From: SKLM01 sp964575455
GTDB lineage: Bacteria; Chloroflexota; Anaerolineae; B4-G1
Direction: 5' to 3'
DNA: 64,000 nucleotides
NCBI GenBank assembly: GCA_964575455.1
Contig: CAZNRX010000005.1
Coordinates: 45,241 to 109,240, forward strand
How positions within the stretch are numbered: position 1 is the first letter of the stretch; each line of letters opens with the position of its first letter. This document shows positions 6,516 to 15,163 of the stretch, one piece after another. The notes under the pieces are model-generated. The model was not told the origin of the DNA. It was given only the letters and a program-made list of their open reading frames with translations, and did not search any database. Both the position numbers and the translations under genes were made by a program.

Positions 6516-7898
6516 ATGAATGTCATTGGCATCATGCTGGATAGCCTGCGCCAGGATCACGTCAGCTTCCACAATGGTGGGCGGCCGGTCTTCGAAGGCA
6601 TTCCTGCCTGTCGGACGCCAAACCTGGATGCGTTCGCGGAGGAGTGCGTCGTCTTCGACAACGCCTATCCCGAGGCGCTGCCCACCATTTCGGTGCGCAC
6701 ATAGCTGTTCACCGGTCAGCGCACACTGCCCTATCGTCCGTGGCAGCCGTTGACCGAGGAGGATATCTCCGTGGCCGAGATTCTGCGCGCGGAGGGGTAC
6801 GTGTGCGGTCTGGTCTCCGACTGCTACCACTATCGGGCCCCGGGAATGAACTTCCATCGCGGGCTCCACGCCTACCGCTGGATACAAGGGCAGGAGTACG
6901 ACCCGTGGGCGTCGCATCCGTCCCAACGTGACCTGGACAACTACGTGAATCGGCACTACAATGCGACCTGGCGCGGTCGCGTGGCTCAGTTTCTATCCAG
7001 TACCGATGGGTTCACTCGCGAGGAGGACTGGTTCCCGGCGAGGGTGGTAGATGAGGCGGTCGAGTGGCTGGCGAAGAATCACGATCACGCCCGTCTCTTC
7101 GCCTGGATCGACTCCTTCGACCCCCACGAACCGTGGGATCCGCCAGCTACCTTCGACACCTACACGGATCCAGACTACGCTGGCAAGCGGCTGATTCTTC
7201 CCATGGGCGGACCAGCGGAGGATTGGGCCACGCCCGAGGAGATCCGCCACATTCGGGGCCTGTACGCAGGCGAAGTCGCCTTCGTTGATCACTGTCTGGG
7301 GCGTCTGTTCGAAGCGCTTGAGGACTTGGGCTATTACGACGATTCGGTCGTCGTTCTGCTGGCCGATCATGGTCACCCCCTGGCTGACCACGGCAAGTTC
7401 CTGAAGGGGGGCGACCGCATGTACAATGAGCTGCTCAAGGTGCCATTCATGATCCGCCTGCCAGGCGGGGAGGGCGCGCGTCGTACGCCGGCCATCGTCC
7501 AGTTCCACGACCTGCTTCCCACCTTGCTTGACCTGCTGGGGATGGCGAACAACGCCAGCGCGATGCAGGGCTGGAGCTTCCTGCCGGTGCTGCGGGGAGA
7601 GGCCGACGCACATCGTGAGGTCATCATCACCGGCTACCACGAGGCGCCCGACCGCTGCGTGCGCGACCAGGTGTGGAGCTACGTGCAGCGACCGGAGGGT
7701 GAGCCGGACGAGCTGTACAACCTGGTCGAGGATCCCAGGGAGCGTGTTAACCTCATTGATGAGCACCCCGGGGAGGCGCGTCGGCTGGTCAGTGCCTTCG
7801 GCAGCGCGTTTCGGCTCAAGTCGCAGCCGGGGGTCAGCCACACGGAGGTGAAGGGCATCCAGGGCAAATACAAGCTGGCGTCCAGCGGCATTGCGTAG
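6516..7898 (+). pseudogene. Sulfatase-like hydrolase interrupted by an in-frame TAG
   Basis: A 460-codon sulfatase/alkaline-phosphatase-superfamily gene with AGGAGG before the ATG. Conserved metal-site motifs are present: MLDSLRQDH at the N-terminus, then SFDPHEPW, LADHGHPLADHGKF and a C-terminal ELYNLVEDP. One TAG at 6702-6704 (codon 63) splits an otherwise open frame, in ISVRT-stop-LFTGQRTLPYRPW. Related proteins that I recall have Gln here, so CAG to TAG would be a single change. The CxPxR formylglycine site of classic sulfatases is replaced by TISVR, so even the intact form may not be a sulfatase. Possibilities are a recent pseudogene, a sequencing error or amber read-through. Confidence 0.75.
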
Positions 7899-8000
7899 AG
7901 GGCAGACAGCTTACGGAATGGCACTCCGCTTCGCTCCGAGCCGTACTACGAGCGAGCGGGGGGTGGGGCGTTCGATAGCAGATCTGATGCGGAGGCTACG

Positions 8001-9380
8001 ATGAATGAGATATTCGATCACATTGAGGCGCACAGCGACGAGTACTTGAGCCGATTGGTGCAGGCCTGCGCCCAGCCCAGTATCTCGGCACAGGGTGAAG
8101 GGCTTGACGAGATGGCGAACCTGGTCGCCGGTATGCTGAGGGGTGTTGGCTTTGACGTGGAGCTGGTCTCGCCTGGCCCGGAGGGCGTTCCTCCCGTTGT
8201 GCTGGGGCGGATGGGCGGGAGCGGTGAGCGAACGCTCTTGCTTTACAACCACTACGATGTCCAGCCGGTCGATCCGCTCGAGGAGTGGATCACGCCTCCC
8301 TTCGAACCGGACCTACGCGACGGCAAGGTCTACGGGCGAGGCACCGCGGACAACAAAGGCTCCATCGTCTCGCGGGTCTGTGCCCTGGAGGCGTACCTAG
8401 CACACCGGGGTGAGCTGCCCGTCGACGTTGTCTGGGTCATTGAGGGCGAGGAGGAGGTCGGCAGCCCCCATCTGGACAGCTTCGCGGAGGAGCACGCTGA
8501 TCTGCTGCGCGGAGCTTGCGGCTGCATCTGGGAGGCTGGGGGCCGGAATGCCCGAGAGAGGTATCAGATCTCCCTGGGATGCAAGGGGCTGCTGTACGTT
8601 GAACTGCGTGCTCAGGAGGCGGCCCGAGACCTCCATTCGGCCCTGGCAGCCACCGTCGCCAGCCCCGCCTGGCGGTTGCTGTGGGCGCTGAACACGTTGA
8701 AGGGCCCCGACGGTAGGGTGCGCATCCCTGGCTTCTACGACGACGTGCAGCCTATCTCTCCGGCCCAGCGCAGAGCGCTGGCCGACTGGGACTATCCCGA
8801 GGAAGAGGTGAAGCAACTTTACGGCATCGAGGAGTTCCTCGACGGCCTGATGGGCGATGATCTGAAGGAGCGCCTCATCTTTGGCCCTACGTGCAACGTG
8901 GATGGCTTTCACGCCGGCTACGGCGGCCCGGGCTCAAAGACAGTTTTGCCCTCGCGAGCGACTGCCAAGCTGGACTTCCGCTTGATCCCCGATCAGGATC
9001 CGGAGCGGATTCTGCAGCTGCTGCAGGAGCACTTGGAGCGTGAGGGGTTTGAGGATATTGACGTGGTCACCTTCGACGGTGGCTCGGCAGGGGAGCATCC
9101 GGTGGTGGGCGACCCGGAGCACCCGTTTGTCAAGATGTGCGTGCGCACGGCGGAGCGAATCTACGGGCACGAGCCGGCTGTGATCCCTATGATGTCGGGC
9201 ACCGGGCCTGTGCATCAGATCTGCGGTCAGTTCAGGGTGCCGATGGCCACGGCCGCCGGGGTAGGCTACGCTGGATCGCGGGGCCACGCGCCCAACGAGA
9301 ACATTCGCATCGACGACTTCGTCGTCGTCACCAAATATCTCGTTGGTCTGTTGGAGGATCTGGCACGAATGCCCGAATGA
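8001..9380 (+). CDS. M20-family dipeptidase/carboxypeptidase
   Basis: A 459-residue zinc peptidase of the M20 dipeptidase (CNDP-like) group. Motifs in order are LLYNHYDVQPV, a metal-bridging Asp in YGRGTADNKGS, the catalytic Glu in WVIEGEEEVGSP, and a long dimerisation domain (about residues 195-330). A C-terminal MMSGTGPVHQICG and a YAGSRGHAPNENI histidine follow. GGAGG precedes the ATG. It follows the sulfatase-like gene by about 100 bases with no terminator seen, and may be co-transcribed. It is probably cytoplasmic and acts on dipeptides or N-acyl amino acids. Confidence 0.9.
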   Translation: MNEIFDHIEAHSDEYLSRLVQACAQPSISAQGEGLDEMANLVAGMLRGVGFDVELVSPGPEGVPPVVLGRMGGSGERTLLLYNHYDVQPVDPLEEWITPPFEPDLRDGKVYGRGTADNKGSIVSRVCALEAYLAHRGELPVDVVWVIEGEEEVGSPHLDSFAEEHADLLRGACGCIWEAGGRNARERYQISLGCKGLLYVELRAQEAARDLHSALAATVASPAWRLLWALNTLKGPDGRVRIPGFYDDVQPISPAQRRALADWDYPEEEVKQLYGIEEFLDGLMGDDLKERLIFGPTCNVDGFHAGYGGPGSKTVLPSRATAKLDFRLIPDQDPERILQLLQEHLEREGFEDIDVVTFDGGSAGEHPVVGDPEHPFVKMCVRTAERIYGHEPAVIPMMSGTGPVHQICGQFRVPMATAAGVGYAGSRGHAPNENIRIDDFVVVTKYLVGLLEDLARMPE

Positions 9381-9425
9381 GGGTGGAGGCTGGCGGAAGG
9401 CTGTTGCTTTCCCCGAGGGGGCGCG

Positions 9426-10259
9426 CTAAGCGAGCTTGAACGTCGCTACGGGAATGGCCTTCGTGGGCAGGTTGCATTCGTCCGCGAGGGCATCGTCTCT
9501 CAGCCGGAGCTGCCACTCTCCTGCGCGTTCTGCTGCCGCAGCGGCGAGAGTGACGTGCGACATCACAATCCCGGCGTCGATGAACATGGGCTTCACCACG
9601 GCAAGCGCAAGTCCGTCGGGCCGCAGGATGAAGCGCCATGGCTGGGCGTTGTGCGCCGAGGGGGCGAGCCGAGCGTGCTTCAGCACGGTGACCAGGTTTG
9701 GATCCGCGCCGTCAGGCGACCAAGGCTCGCCCCATTGCTCAGAGAAGACGATCTTGGTCAGTGGTTTCCGCTTGTGTCCGCTGGCCAGCCGCCGCACCAG
9801 TTGTGTGTGAAGACGGCCAAGCCCCTTGTCGGTTGGGTAACCTAGCGCGCAGACCGCGGCCACGATCTCTCCTGGGACCAACCCCACCGCTTCCTTGGCG
9901 CGTTCGGCGTTGTAAGTGCCTGTGATCCAGCACGTGCCCAGATCCAGGCGCGTCGCCTCTAGAACCACGTGTTCGAGGACGTATCCCAGGTCAACCCGCG
10001 CGCTCTCGCTCTCCTTGGGGAGGATGCCCGCCAGGAGGCACGGCGCGTTCTGCACCAATCCGTAGGAACCGATCATGAACGTCAGGACGTTCTTGACCGC
10101 GTCTGTGCCCTCGATCAACGTCACGCGAGGTGGCATGTTGCTCAAGGGGGCGACGTCGTCGGCCACGTTCAGCAGGCGCTCGAATATGGCTGGGGAGACG
10201 GAGCGATCCGCGTAGCTGCGGACACTGAAACGCTGGTGAATGGCTGCTAGCATGTCCAT
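9426..10259 (-). CDS. Nitroreductase-family protein
   Basis: A 277-residue FMN-dependent nitroreductase-like protein. The N-terminal IHQRFSVRSYADRSVS is the classical FMN-phosphate-binding start. Further FMN contacts resemble ARLDLGTCWITGTYNAE and VAAVCALGYP, followed by LKHARLAPSAHNAQPWRF, which is typical of the putative-TM-nitroreductase group. The ATG at 10259 has GGAAGAGAG upstream. The substrate is unknown. It lies 35 bases downstream of the DUF1385 gene on the same strand, so co-transcription is likely. Confidence 0.85.
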   Translation of the reverse strand: MDMLAAIHQRFSVRSYADRSVSPAIFERLLNVADDVAPLSNMPPRVTLIEGTDAVKNVLTFMIGSYGLVQNAPCLLAGILPKESESARVDLGYVLEHVVLEATRLDLGTCWITGTYNAERAKEAVGLVPGEIVAAVCALGYPTDKGLGRLHTQLVRRLASGHKRKPLTKIVFSEQWGEPWSPDGADPNLVTVLKHARLAPSAHNAQPWRFILRPDGLALAVVKPMFIDAGIVMSHVTLAAAAAERAGEWQLRLRDDALADECNLPTKAIPVATFKLA

Positions 10260-10294
10260 CTCTCTTCCCCCTCCGGCTGTAAGCGAAGCGGCGC

Positions 10295-11194
10295 TCAGGA
10301 CAGGCCCTGCGCCGCGGCTTCGCTGCTCTCCATCTCGTCTGCGAGCACCGCCTGCAAGGCTGATATCGCCACCTCGAGCATGTCGTCGTCCGGCTCTCGC
10401 GTCGTCAGACGCTGCAACGCCAGGTTGGGCTTGATCAAGACCTGCATCCAGGGCCGATCGGCGAAGCGCCCCGTCAGGCGGATAAACTCATAGGATATGC
10501 CGGTCAGGACCGGCAGTAGGGCGAGGCGGCTGACCAGCCGCCACACCAGGGAGGGTGGGTCCAGCGGTGCGAAGAGAAGCACCGAAAGGGCGACCAGCGT
10601 CAGCAGAAAGGACGTCCCGCAGCGCGCGTGGGCCGTCGGGAAGGGGCGTATGGCCTCGACGGTCAGATCCTCACCGGACTCGTAGGCGTTGATCGTCTTG
10701 TGCTCGGCGCCATGGTAGGCGAACACCCGCTTGATGTCTGGCATGTGGCCGATGGCCCAGATGTAGCCCACGACCAGGATCAATCTGAAGAGACCCTCCA
10801 CCAGGCTGACGAGCCACTCGGATGGCATGATGGGTGCCAGCAGGCTGGCCAGGAACGACGGCAGGAGCATGAAGAGCCCCACCCCCAGTCCAATGCCCAG
10901 AAGCGCTGTGCCCCAGCTGGCCGGGCCCGATAGGGATGCCTCCTCGCCCACCGCCACGTCGGCTGAGGTCATGAGGGCCTTCATCCCCAGCCCAAGGGCG
11001 TCCCAAAGCATCACCAGGCCGCGAAGAAAGGGTATACGGCTGATTGGGCCGCGGTAGAGCATCTCGTTCAGCGGCTCTGTCTCGACGACGATATCGCCCT
11101 CCGGGCGACGCAGCGCCAGGGCCATCGTCTGCGAGCCGCGCATCATCACGCCCTCGATCACGGCTTGTCCGCCGTAGTTGAATGATTCTTTCAT
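10295..11194 (-). CDS. DUF1385 membrane protein
   Basis: A 299-residue integral membrane protein of the DUF1385 (YqhQ-like) family. It has the signature NYGGQAVIEGVMMRG at the N-terminus, several membrane helices at about residues 95-125, 135-160 and 205-255, and the conserved YHGAEHKTINAYE and TAHARCGTSF segments. The start at 11194 is chosen because AGGGGAG lies just upstream and the family begins at this point. Some family members are linked genetically to the cell envelope or ribosome maturation, but the role here is not known. Confidence 0.88.
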   Translation of the reverse strand: MKESFNYGGQAVIEGVMMRGSQTMALALRRPEGDIVVETEPLNEMLYRGPISRIPFLRGLVMLWDALGLGMKALMTSADVAVGEEASLSGPASWGTALLGIGLGVGLFMLLPSFLASLLAPIMPSEWLVSLVEGLFRLILVVGYIWAIGHMPDIKRVFAYHGAEHKTINAYESGEDLTVEAIRPFPTAHARCGTSFLLTLVALSVLLFAPLDPPSLVWRLVSRLALLPVLTGISYEFIRLTGRFADRPWMQVLIKPNLALQRLTTREPDDDMLEVAISALQAVLADEMESSEAAAQGLS

Positions 11195-11234
11195 AGGTCT
11201 GGCTCCCCTAGAACATGACGACCCCGAACAGCAG

Positions 11235-11262
11235 AAAAGGCCGGGTCGCGCTACCCGGCCTT
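11235..11262 (-). terminator. Rho-independent terminator after the HNH gene
   Basis: A perfect 9-bp stem AGGCCGGGT/ACCCGGCCT (11238-11246 with 11253-11261) is followed by TTTTC on the minus strand. It lies 25 bases after the HNH stop. Confidence 0.75.
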
Positions 11263-11287
11263 CGTGCCTCATTCCACCCGGTCCGGT

Positions 11288-11839
11288 CTACCATCCTTCC
11301 AGATAGTTCGTCCATTCGTCGATGTCGTCCGTGTATCGGCCAAAAACGTACTCGGCTGTCGGTCTGGGCTCGACCGGTTTGTGTCGCAGCCTCATGTTCG
11401 TCTCTGCCGGGGTGCGGCCCCCTTTGCGTCGGTTGCACTCCGGGCAGGCTGCCACCAGGTTTTCCCAGCGGTACTCGCCGCCGCGATGGCGAGGTATGAC
11501 GTGGTCGATGGTCAGACGGCCGGTCTTGCGCCCACAGTATTGACAGCGGTAGCCGTCGCGGCGCAGGATCTCTCGCTTGCAAAGTCGAACGCGCGGGCGG
11601 GGACGATGAACCATGTAGACAAGGCGAATGACGGAAGGGCGCTCGTAGGTGCGGGAAACTGTGCGGATCACCCCCCGGCCGTTTTCCAGCACCGTGGCCT
11701 TGCCGGCCAGGACTAATCCCATTGCCCGCTTTGTATTACATACGTTGAGAGGTTGGTAGTTCCCGTTGAGCACTAGAACGGGTTCGCTCAGCTTTGCCCT
11801 GGTCCCGAACGCGCACCTCCTTGTCGCTATAGACCCCAC
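11288..11839 (-). CDS. HNH endonuclease-family protein
   Basis: A 183-residue HNH protein. The N-terminal PVLVLNGNYQPLNVCN module is typical of the short single-domain HNH proteins common in bacteria. The HNH core is complete: RDGYRCQYCGRKTG (zinc Cys pair), TIDHVIPRHRGGEYRWENL (H-N) and ACPECNRRKG (second Cys pair). The GTG at 11839 is the longest start. AAGGAGG lies inside this extension, so the real start may be nearer the conserved SEPVLVL. It has its own promoter (11919-11947) and terminator. The role may be repair or nuclease activity, not clearly defence. Confidence 0.85.
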   Translation of the reverse strand: MGSIATRRCAFGTRAKLSEPVLVLNGNYQPLNVCNTKRAMGLVLAGKATVLENGRGVIRTVSRTYERPSVIRLVYMVHRPRPRVRLCKREILRRDGYRCQYCGRKTGRLTIDHVIPRHRGGEYRWENLVAACPECNRRKGGRTPAETNMRLRHKPVEPRPTAEYVFGRYTDDIDEWTNYLEGW

Positions 11840-11918
11840 GCCCCGCCCAGGTTGCGATAATGGCGAGTATCGCCATATCTCTCATGAAGGCCGGACACTC
11901 AGCGATAACGCGACACTG

Positions 11919-11947
11919 AGTATAACACACTTGCCTTATGCCGTCAA
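11919..11947 (-). promoter_or_regulatory. Promoter of the HNH gene
   Basis: On the minus strand TTGACG (11942-11947) and TATACT (11919-11924) are spaced by 17 bases. It lies just inside the 3' end of the glycosyltransferase gene. Confidence 0.75.
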
Positions 11948-12693
11948 CGCTCCATCTCCTGCCACAGCTGTGCCAGGAGGCGGTATTTCTTCATCTCGTA
12001 GATGGCGGTGAGAAGGCTGAGACGAAGGCCGTGAAGCCCCTCGGTCACGCCTTGCAGCGTCACGAACCGCCACCAGAAGTGGCGCACGAACTGCGTGTAG
12101 GGAGTGTAGATTTGAGGTCGAACGCCTTGCTTGAGGAGTATCTGGGCGTCATACTGATTGTACCGCTCCTGCCGCGCTCTGAAGTCCGCCACGTCGTCGT
12201 AGTTGTAGTGGATGAGCGGGTTCTCCAGATGCCCTTCGGGCCCGTCGGCTATGGCGACCTCGTGCACCGGGCGCTCCCAGTGGACGTGAGTCGGTCGAAG
12301 GAGCCGGGCTTGATAATCGGGATACCAACCGGCGCCCTTTGTGAGCCGGCCGAAGATGTAGTTATGCCGCGGGATCCACCAGAGCACCTCCTCGCGATCC
12401 TGCCGGGTCACCGCTTCAATCTCGGCAGCCAGCTCCGGCGTGGCGCGCTCGTCGGCATCCACGAAGAGGATCCACCCCGCATGCACCTGCTCCATCGCTG
12501 CGTTATGAAACTGGGCGAAGTCCTCGAAAGGGTGTTGGATCACCTCCGCCCCGGCGCTCCGAGCGAGCTCTACTGTCTCGTCGGTGCTGTAGCAGTCGAA
12601 CACGATGCGCCGGCGGGCCCAGGCCAGGCTGTCGAGGCAGTCTAGGATGTTCTCTTCCTCGTTCAGCGTGGGGACGATGACGCTGACGCTCAC
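11944..12693 (-). CDS. Family-2 glycosyltransferase (WaaE/KdtX-like)
   Basis: About 249 residues of a GT-A glycosyltransferase. It begins VSVSVIVPTLNEEENI, has YSTDETVELARSAGAEV, and carries the metal-binding FVDADERATPELA. A KGAGWYPDYQARLLR segment follows, then a C-terminal membrane-associated helical tail typical of LPS-core beta-glucosyltransferase-like enzymes. The start is the GTG at 12693, overlapping the upstream TGA as GTGA, which gives translational coupling. It probably adds a sugar to an envelope glycolipid or glycoprotein. It is the last gene of the phn/GT transcript. Confidence 0.88.
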   Translation of the reverse strand: MSVSVIVPTLNEEENILDCLDSLAWARRRIVFDCYSTDETVELARSAGAEVIQHPFEDFAQFHNAAMEQVHAGWILFVDADERATPELAAEIEAVTRQDREEVLWWIPRHNYIFGRLTKGAGWYPDYQARLLRPTHVHWERPVHEVAIADGPEGHLENPLIHYNYDDVADFRARQERYNQYDAQILLKQGVRPQIYTPYTQFVRHFWWRFVTLQGVTEGLHGLRLSLLTAIYEMKKYRLLAQLWQEMER

Positions 12694-13619
12694 CCGATGC
12701 TCTCCCAAATCCGGATGACTTCCCGGCAGGCGTCCGCCATCTCTGGCGTGCCCTCCTCCATGCGCCGCCGCATACCAGCGCGAACCATCGCCTGGGCCAG
12801 GCGCCACGTCAGCGCTCCGTGATGGCGCGCGTAGAGCCGCGCGCGGCTCGCCCAGAGGTTGACGAAGGAGCGAACCGGCACCTGGGACGTCGACTGCCCG
12901 GCGTGATGGACAACCACGGCGGTCGGCACGCATAGGGCGTCCCAGCCGGCCTTTCGCATCCGCCAGCACCAGTCGATCTCCTCGCAGTACATCCGATATC
13001 CCTCATCCATCAGCCCTACCTCGTGGATGGCCTCCGCTCGGACTATCATGGAGGCGCCCAGCGGGTGATCGACGGGGAAGGGCTCATCTCCCTCGTAAAG
13101 GTGGCGCGGATAGCGCCCATTGAGCGGTGTGTTGTAGAGGCGCCAGGGCATAGGGAAGAGCTCGAAGGCCAGCTGGAGCAATCTGGGAAAGCGAAAGGCG
13201 CTCTGCTGGAGCGACCCGTCGGGGTAGAGGAGCTTCGCTCCAGCCATCCCCACGGTGGGATGGCTCTCCAGCGCGCTTGAGAGGGCCGCGGTGGCCCCCT
13301 GCTGCACCTCCGTGTCTGGGTTCAGGAGCCAGACGAAGGGGGTGGAGGCTGCGCCACGCGAGCCCTGGAGGATCTTCTCCAGCGCGAGATTGTTGCCGGC
13401 GGCGAAGCCGAGGTTCTCGTCGTGGGCGATGAGGTGGACGTTGGGGAAGGAGTCGGCGACCATCTCCGGCGTGCCGTCGGTCGAAGCGTTGTCCACCACC
13501 CAGACCGCCGCTTCCGCGTCTGAGCGAGCCAGGTCGTCAAAGAGGGAGCACAGGCACGAGGCCAGAAGCTCCCTCACGTTCCAACTGACGATGACGACCG
13601 CCAGGTGCGGCACCTCCAT
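12690..13619 (-). CDS. Family-2 glycosyltransferase (rhamnosyltransferase-like)
   Basis: A 309-residue GT-2 protein that starts MEVPHLAVVIVSWNV. The nucleotide-sugar site shows VVDNASTDGTPEMV and NLGFAAGNN, and the metal motif is WLLNPDTEV. The acceptor half has DHPLGASMIVRAEAI, GYRMYCEEIDWCWRM and HHAGQS, as in dTDP-rhamnosyltransferases. The upstream open frame overlaps phnE and is not coding. The start at 13619 lies 11 bases after the phnE stop, and the gene is coupled to the next GT by a GTGA overlap. An envelope glycan role is inferred. Confidence 0.88.
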   Translation of the reverse strand: MEVPHLAVVIVSWNVRELLASCLCSLFDDLARSDAEAAVWVVDNASTDGTPEMVADSFPNVHLIAHDENLGFAAGNNLALEKILQGSRGAASTPFVWLLNPDTEVQQGATAALSSALESHPTVGMAGAKLLYPDGSLQQSAFRFPRLLQLAFELFPMPWRLYNTPLNGRYPRHLYEGDEPFPVDHPLGASMIVRAEAIHEVGLMDEGYRMYCEEIDWCWRMRKAGWDALCVPTAVVVHHAGQSTSQVPVRSFVNLWASRARLYARHHGALTWRLAQAMVRAGMRRRMEEGTPEMADACREVIRIWESIG

Positions 13620-13630
13620 CTCGAACTGAC

Positions 13631-15163
13631 CTATACGAACCGCTCCCGGATCTCCGCGCTGACGTAGTCCAGGATCGCCACGGTGATGGCGATGAACCAG
13701 ACGGCGATACCGGCCGCGCGGAAGTTGAGCAGGCGGATGTACTGAACCAGGAGGAAGCCGATGCCACCGCCGCCCACCAAGCCCACGACGGTCGACATAC
13801 GGACGTTGATGTCCCAACGGTAGATGGAGAAGGAGACGAAGGGCGGGATCATCTGTGGCACCACGGCGTACATAATGGTCTGGAGGCCGGTCGCCCCCGT
13901 GGCCTGGATGGCCTCGATGGGGCCAGGGTCGATGCTCTCTATCGACTCGGAGTAGAGCTTGCCCAGAGCAGCGATCGTATGGATGGTCAGGGCGACGATG
14001 CCGGCGAAGGGACCCAGGCCAACCCATTGGGCGGCGATGATCACCCAGATGAGCGGCTCGATCGACCGCACGATATTCATGAAGCCGCGGGTCAGGTAGT
14101 AGATGCCCATCGACAGCCAGGAGCCAGACATCAGGTTGCGGGCCGCCAGGAAGCTAACCGGTATGGCAAAGACGATCCCGAACGCCGTCGCCATCATACC
14201 CAGGAATATCGTCTCTACCATGCGTTCAATGCTGAGAAGGAGGGGTTCGCTGAGCCGCACGGTGCCGGTCTCGGATATCTGTCTGGCTTCAACGTGATGG
14301 AGCTGGGGCCCCTCAGCGCTGGGCGGCAGCAATCGATAGGGCATGACGACATCGATCTTGAAGGATCCCTCGTCGTCGGTCTTCACCGTGACGTACTCCC
14401 CCTCCTGTCGAACGCGGAACTCGTTCCCGATGGGATCCTCCCACCAGATCTGGATCCTCTTGTTCGGTTGGAAGCTCTTTCCGGTGAGCGTCAATTCCGT
14501 GCCCGGGACGATGTTGTTCTCCTCGTTCAGGTCAGAGAGCCTACCGCAGGTTGGTTCAGCCTTCAGATACGCCTCGCCAGGTTCCTGCTCCGGTATAGGT
14601 GGGGGGTTGTCATCGCACGGGACGAGGATGTCGGCGGTGGCCTTCACCGTCTCCGTCTCCTTGGTCGTCGCGGCCTCCCACGGCCAGAGCACCTTGGAGA
14701 GCAGAGGCCACGTGTCCGAAAGCTCCGTCACCGCCTTGTACAAGTCGATTTCGCTGATCTGCCAGCCGAGCGAGAAGAACAGCACGAGGATGAGGACGAA
14801 GATGCCGGCGCTACCATGTCGATCGGGTTGGGCCTCTTGATAGGCATCCCAGGCTGACCACAGCCAGAGGAGGATGCTGCCGACCACCATGAGGCCGACG
14901 AAAAACGGCCGCCGGCCGAGAGCTTTGATGAGCATAGCCATCGGCGTCGGCTCTCGATGGGCCAGGGCCACGATTCGCCAGCTCAGAAGGGCTGCGATGC
15001 TGGCCATCGAGCCGAGGATGAGAAGACCGCGTTGCAGCCTGCGCGCGAGTATCTGACCTAGGCCGGGGAGGAGCAGCGAGGCCACCCCATTGACCGGGGC
15101 CGGGGTCAAGCTGGAAGGCTGTTCCTTCTGCCGTCTCTTTGACGTCGTGTTGTTGCCTCTCAT
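13631..15163 (-). CDS. phnE: PhnE-type ABC transporter permease with large N-terminal extension
   Basis: A 510-residue protein. The last 200 residues are an ordinary PhnE permease (MATAFGIVFAIPVSFLAARN, EPLIWVIIAAQWVGLGPFAG, and the EAIQATGATGLQ loop that contacts PhnC). The first 300 residues are extra. A LLLPGLGQILARR segment and three or four membrane helices come at about 25-140. A soluble, probably extracytoplasmic part at about 150-300 has an Ig/IPT-like strand pattern (GTELTLTGKSFQPNKRIQIWW). Typical PhnE is about 270 residues. The gene overlaps phnC by ATGA and is followed after 11 bases by glycosyltransferases. Confidence 0.88.
   Translation of the reverse strand: MRGNNTTSKRRQKEQPSSLTPAPVNGVASLLLPGLGQILARRLQRGLLILGSMASIAALLSWRIVALAHREPTPMAMLIKALGRRPFFVGLMVVGSILLWLWSAWDAYQEAQPDRHGSAGIFVLILVLFFSLGWQISEIDLYKAVTELSDTWPLLSKVLWPWEAATTKETETVKATADILVPCDDNPPPIPEQEPGEAYLKAEPTCGRLSDLNEENNIVPGTELTLTGKSFQPNKRIQIWWEDPIGNEFRVRQEGEYVTVKTDDEGSFKIDVVMPYRLLPPSAEGPQLHHVEARQISETGTVRLSEPLLLSIERMVETIFLGMMATAFGIVFAIPVSFLAARNLMSGSWLSMGIYYLTRGFMNIVRSIEPLIWVIIAAQWVGLGPFAGIVALTIHTIAALGKLYSESIESIDPGPIEAIQATGATGLQTIMYAVVPQMIPPFVSFSIYRWDINVRMSTVVGLVGGGGIGFLLVQYIRLLNFRAAGIAVWFIAITVAILDYVSAEIRERFV

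Noticed and set aside
6516..6704. Separate 62-aa gene, or the TAG as a selenocysteine codon
   Set aside because: It is simply the N-terminus of the sulfatase-like frame. Selenocysteine uses UGA, not UAG, and no pyrrolysine genes are in the window.
12690..14027. N-terminal 136 residues of the long open frame over the glycosyltransferase
   Set aside because: It overlaps phnE, is Arg/Pro/His-rich shadow sequence, and the GT fold begins at 13619.
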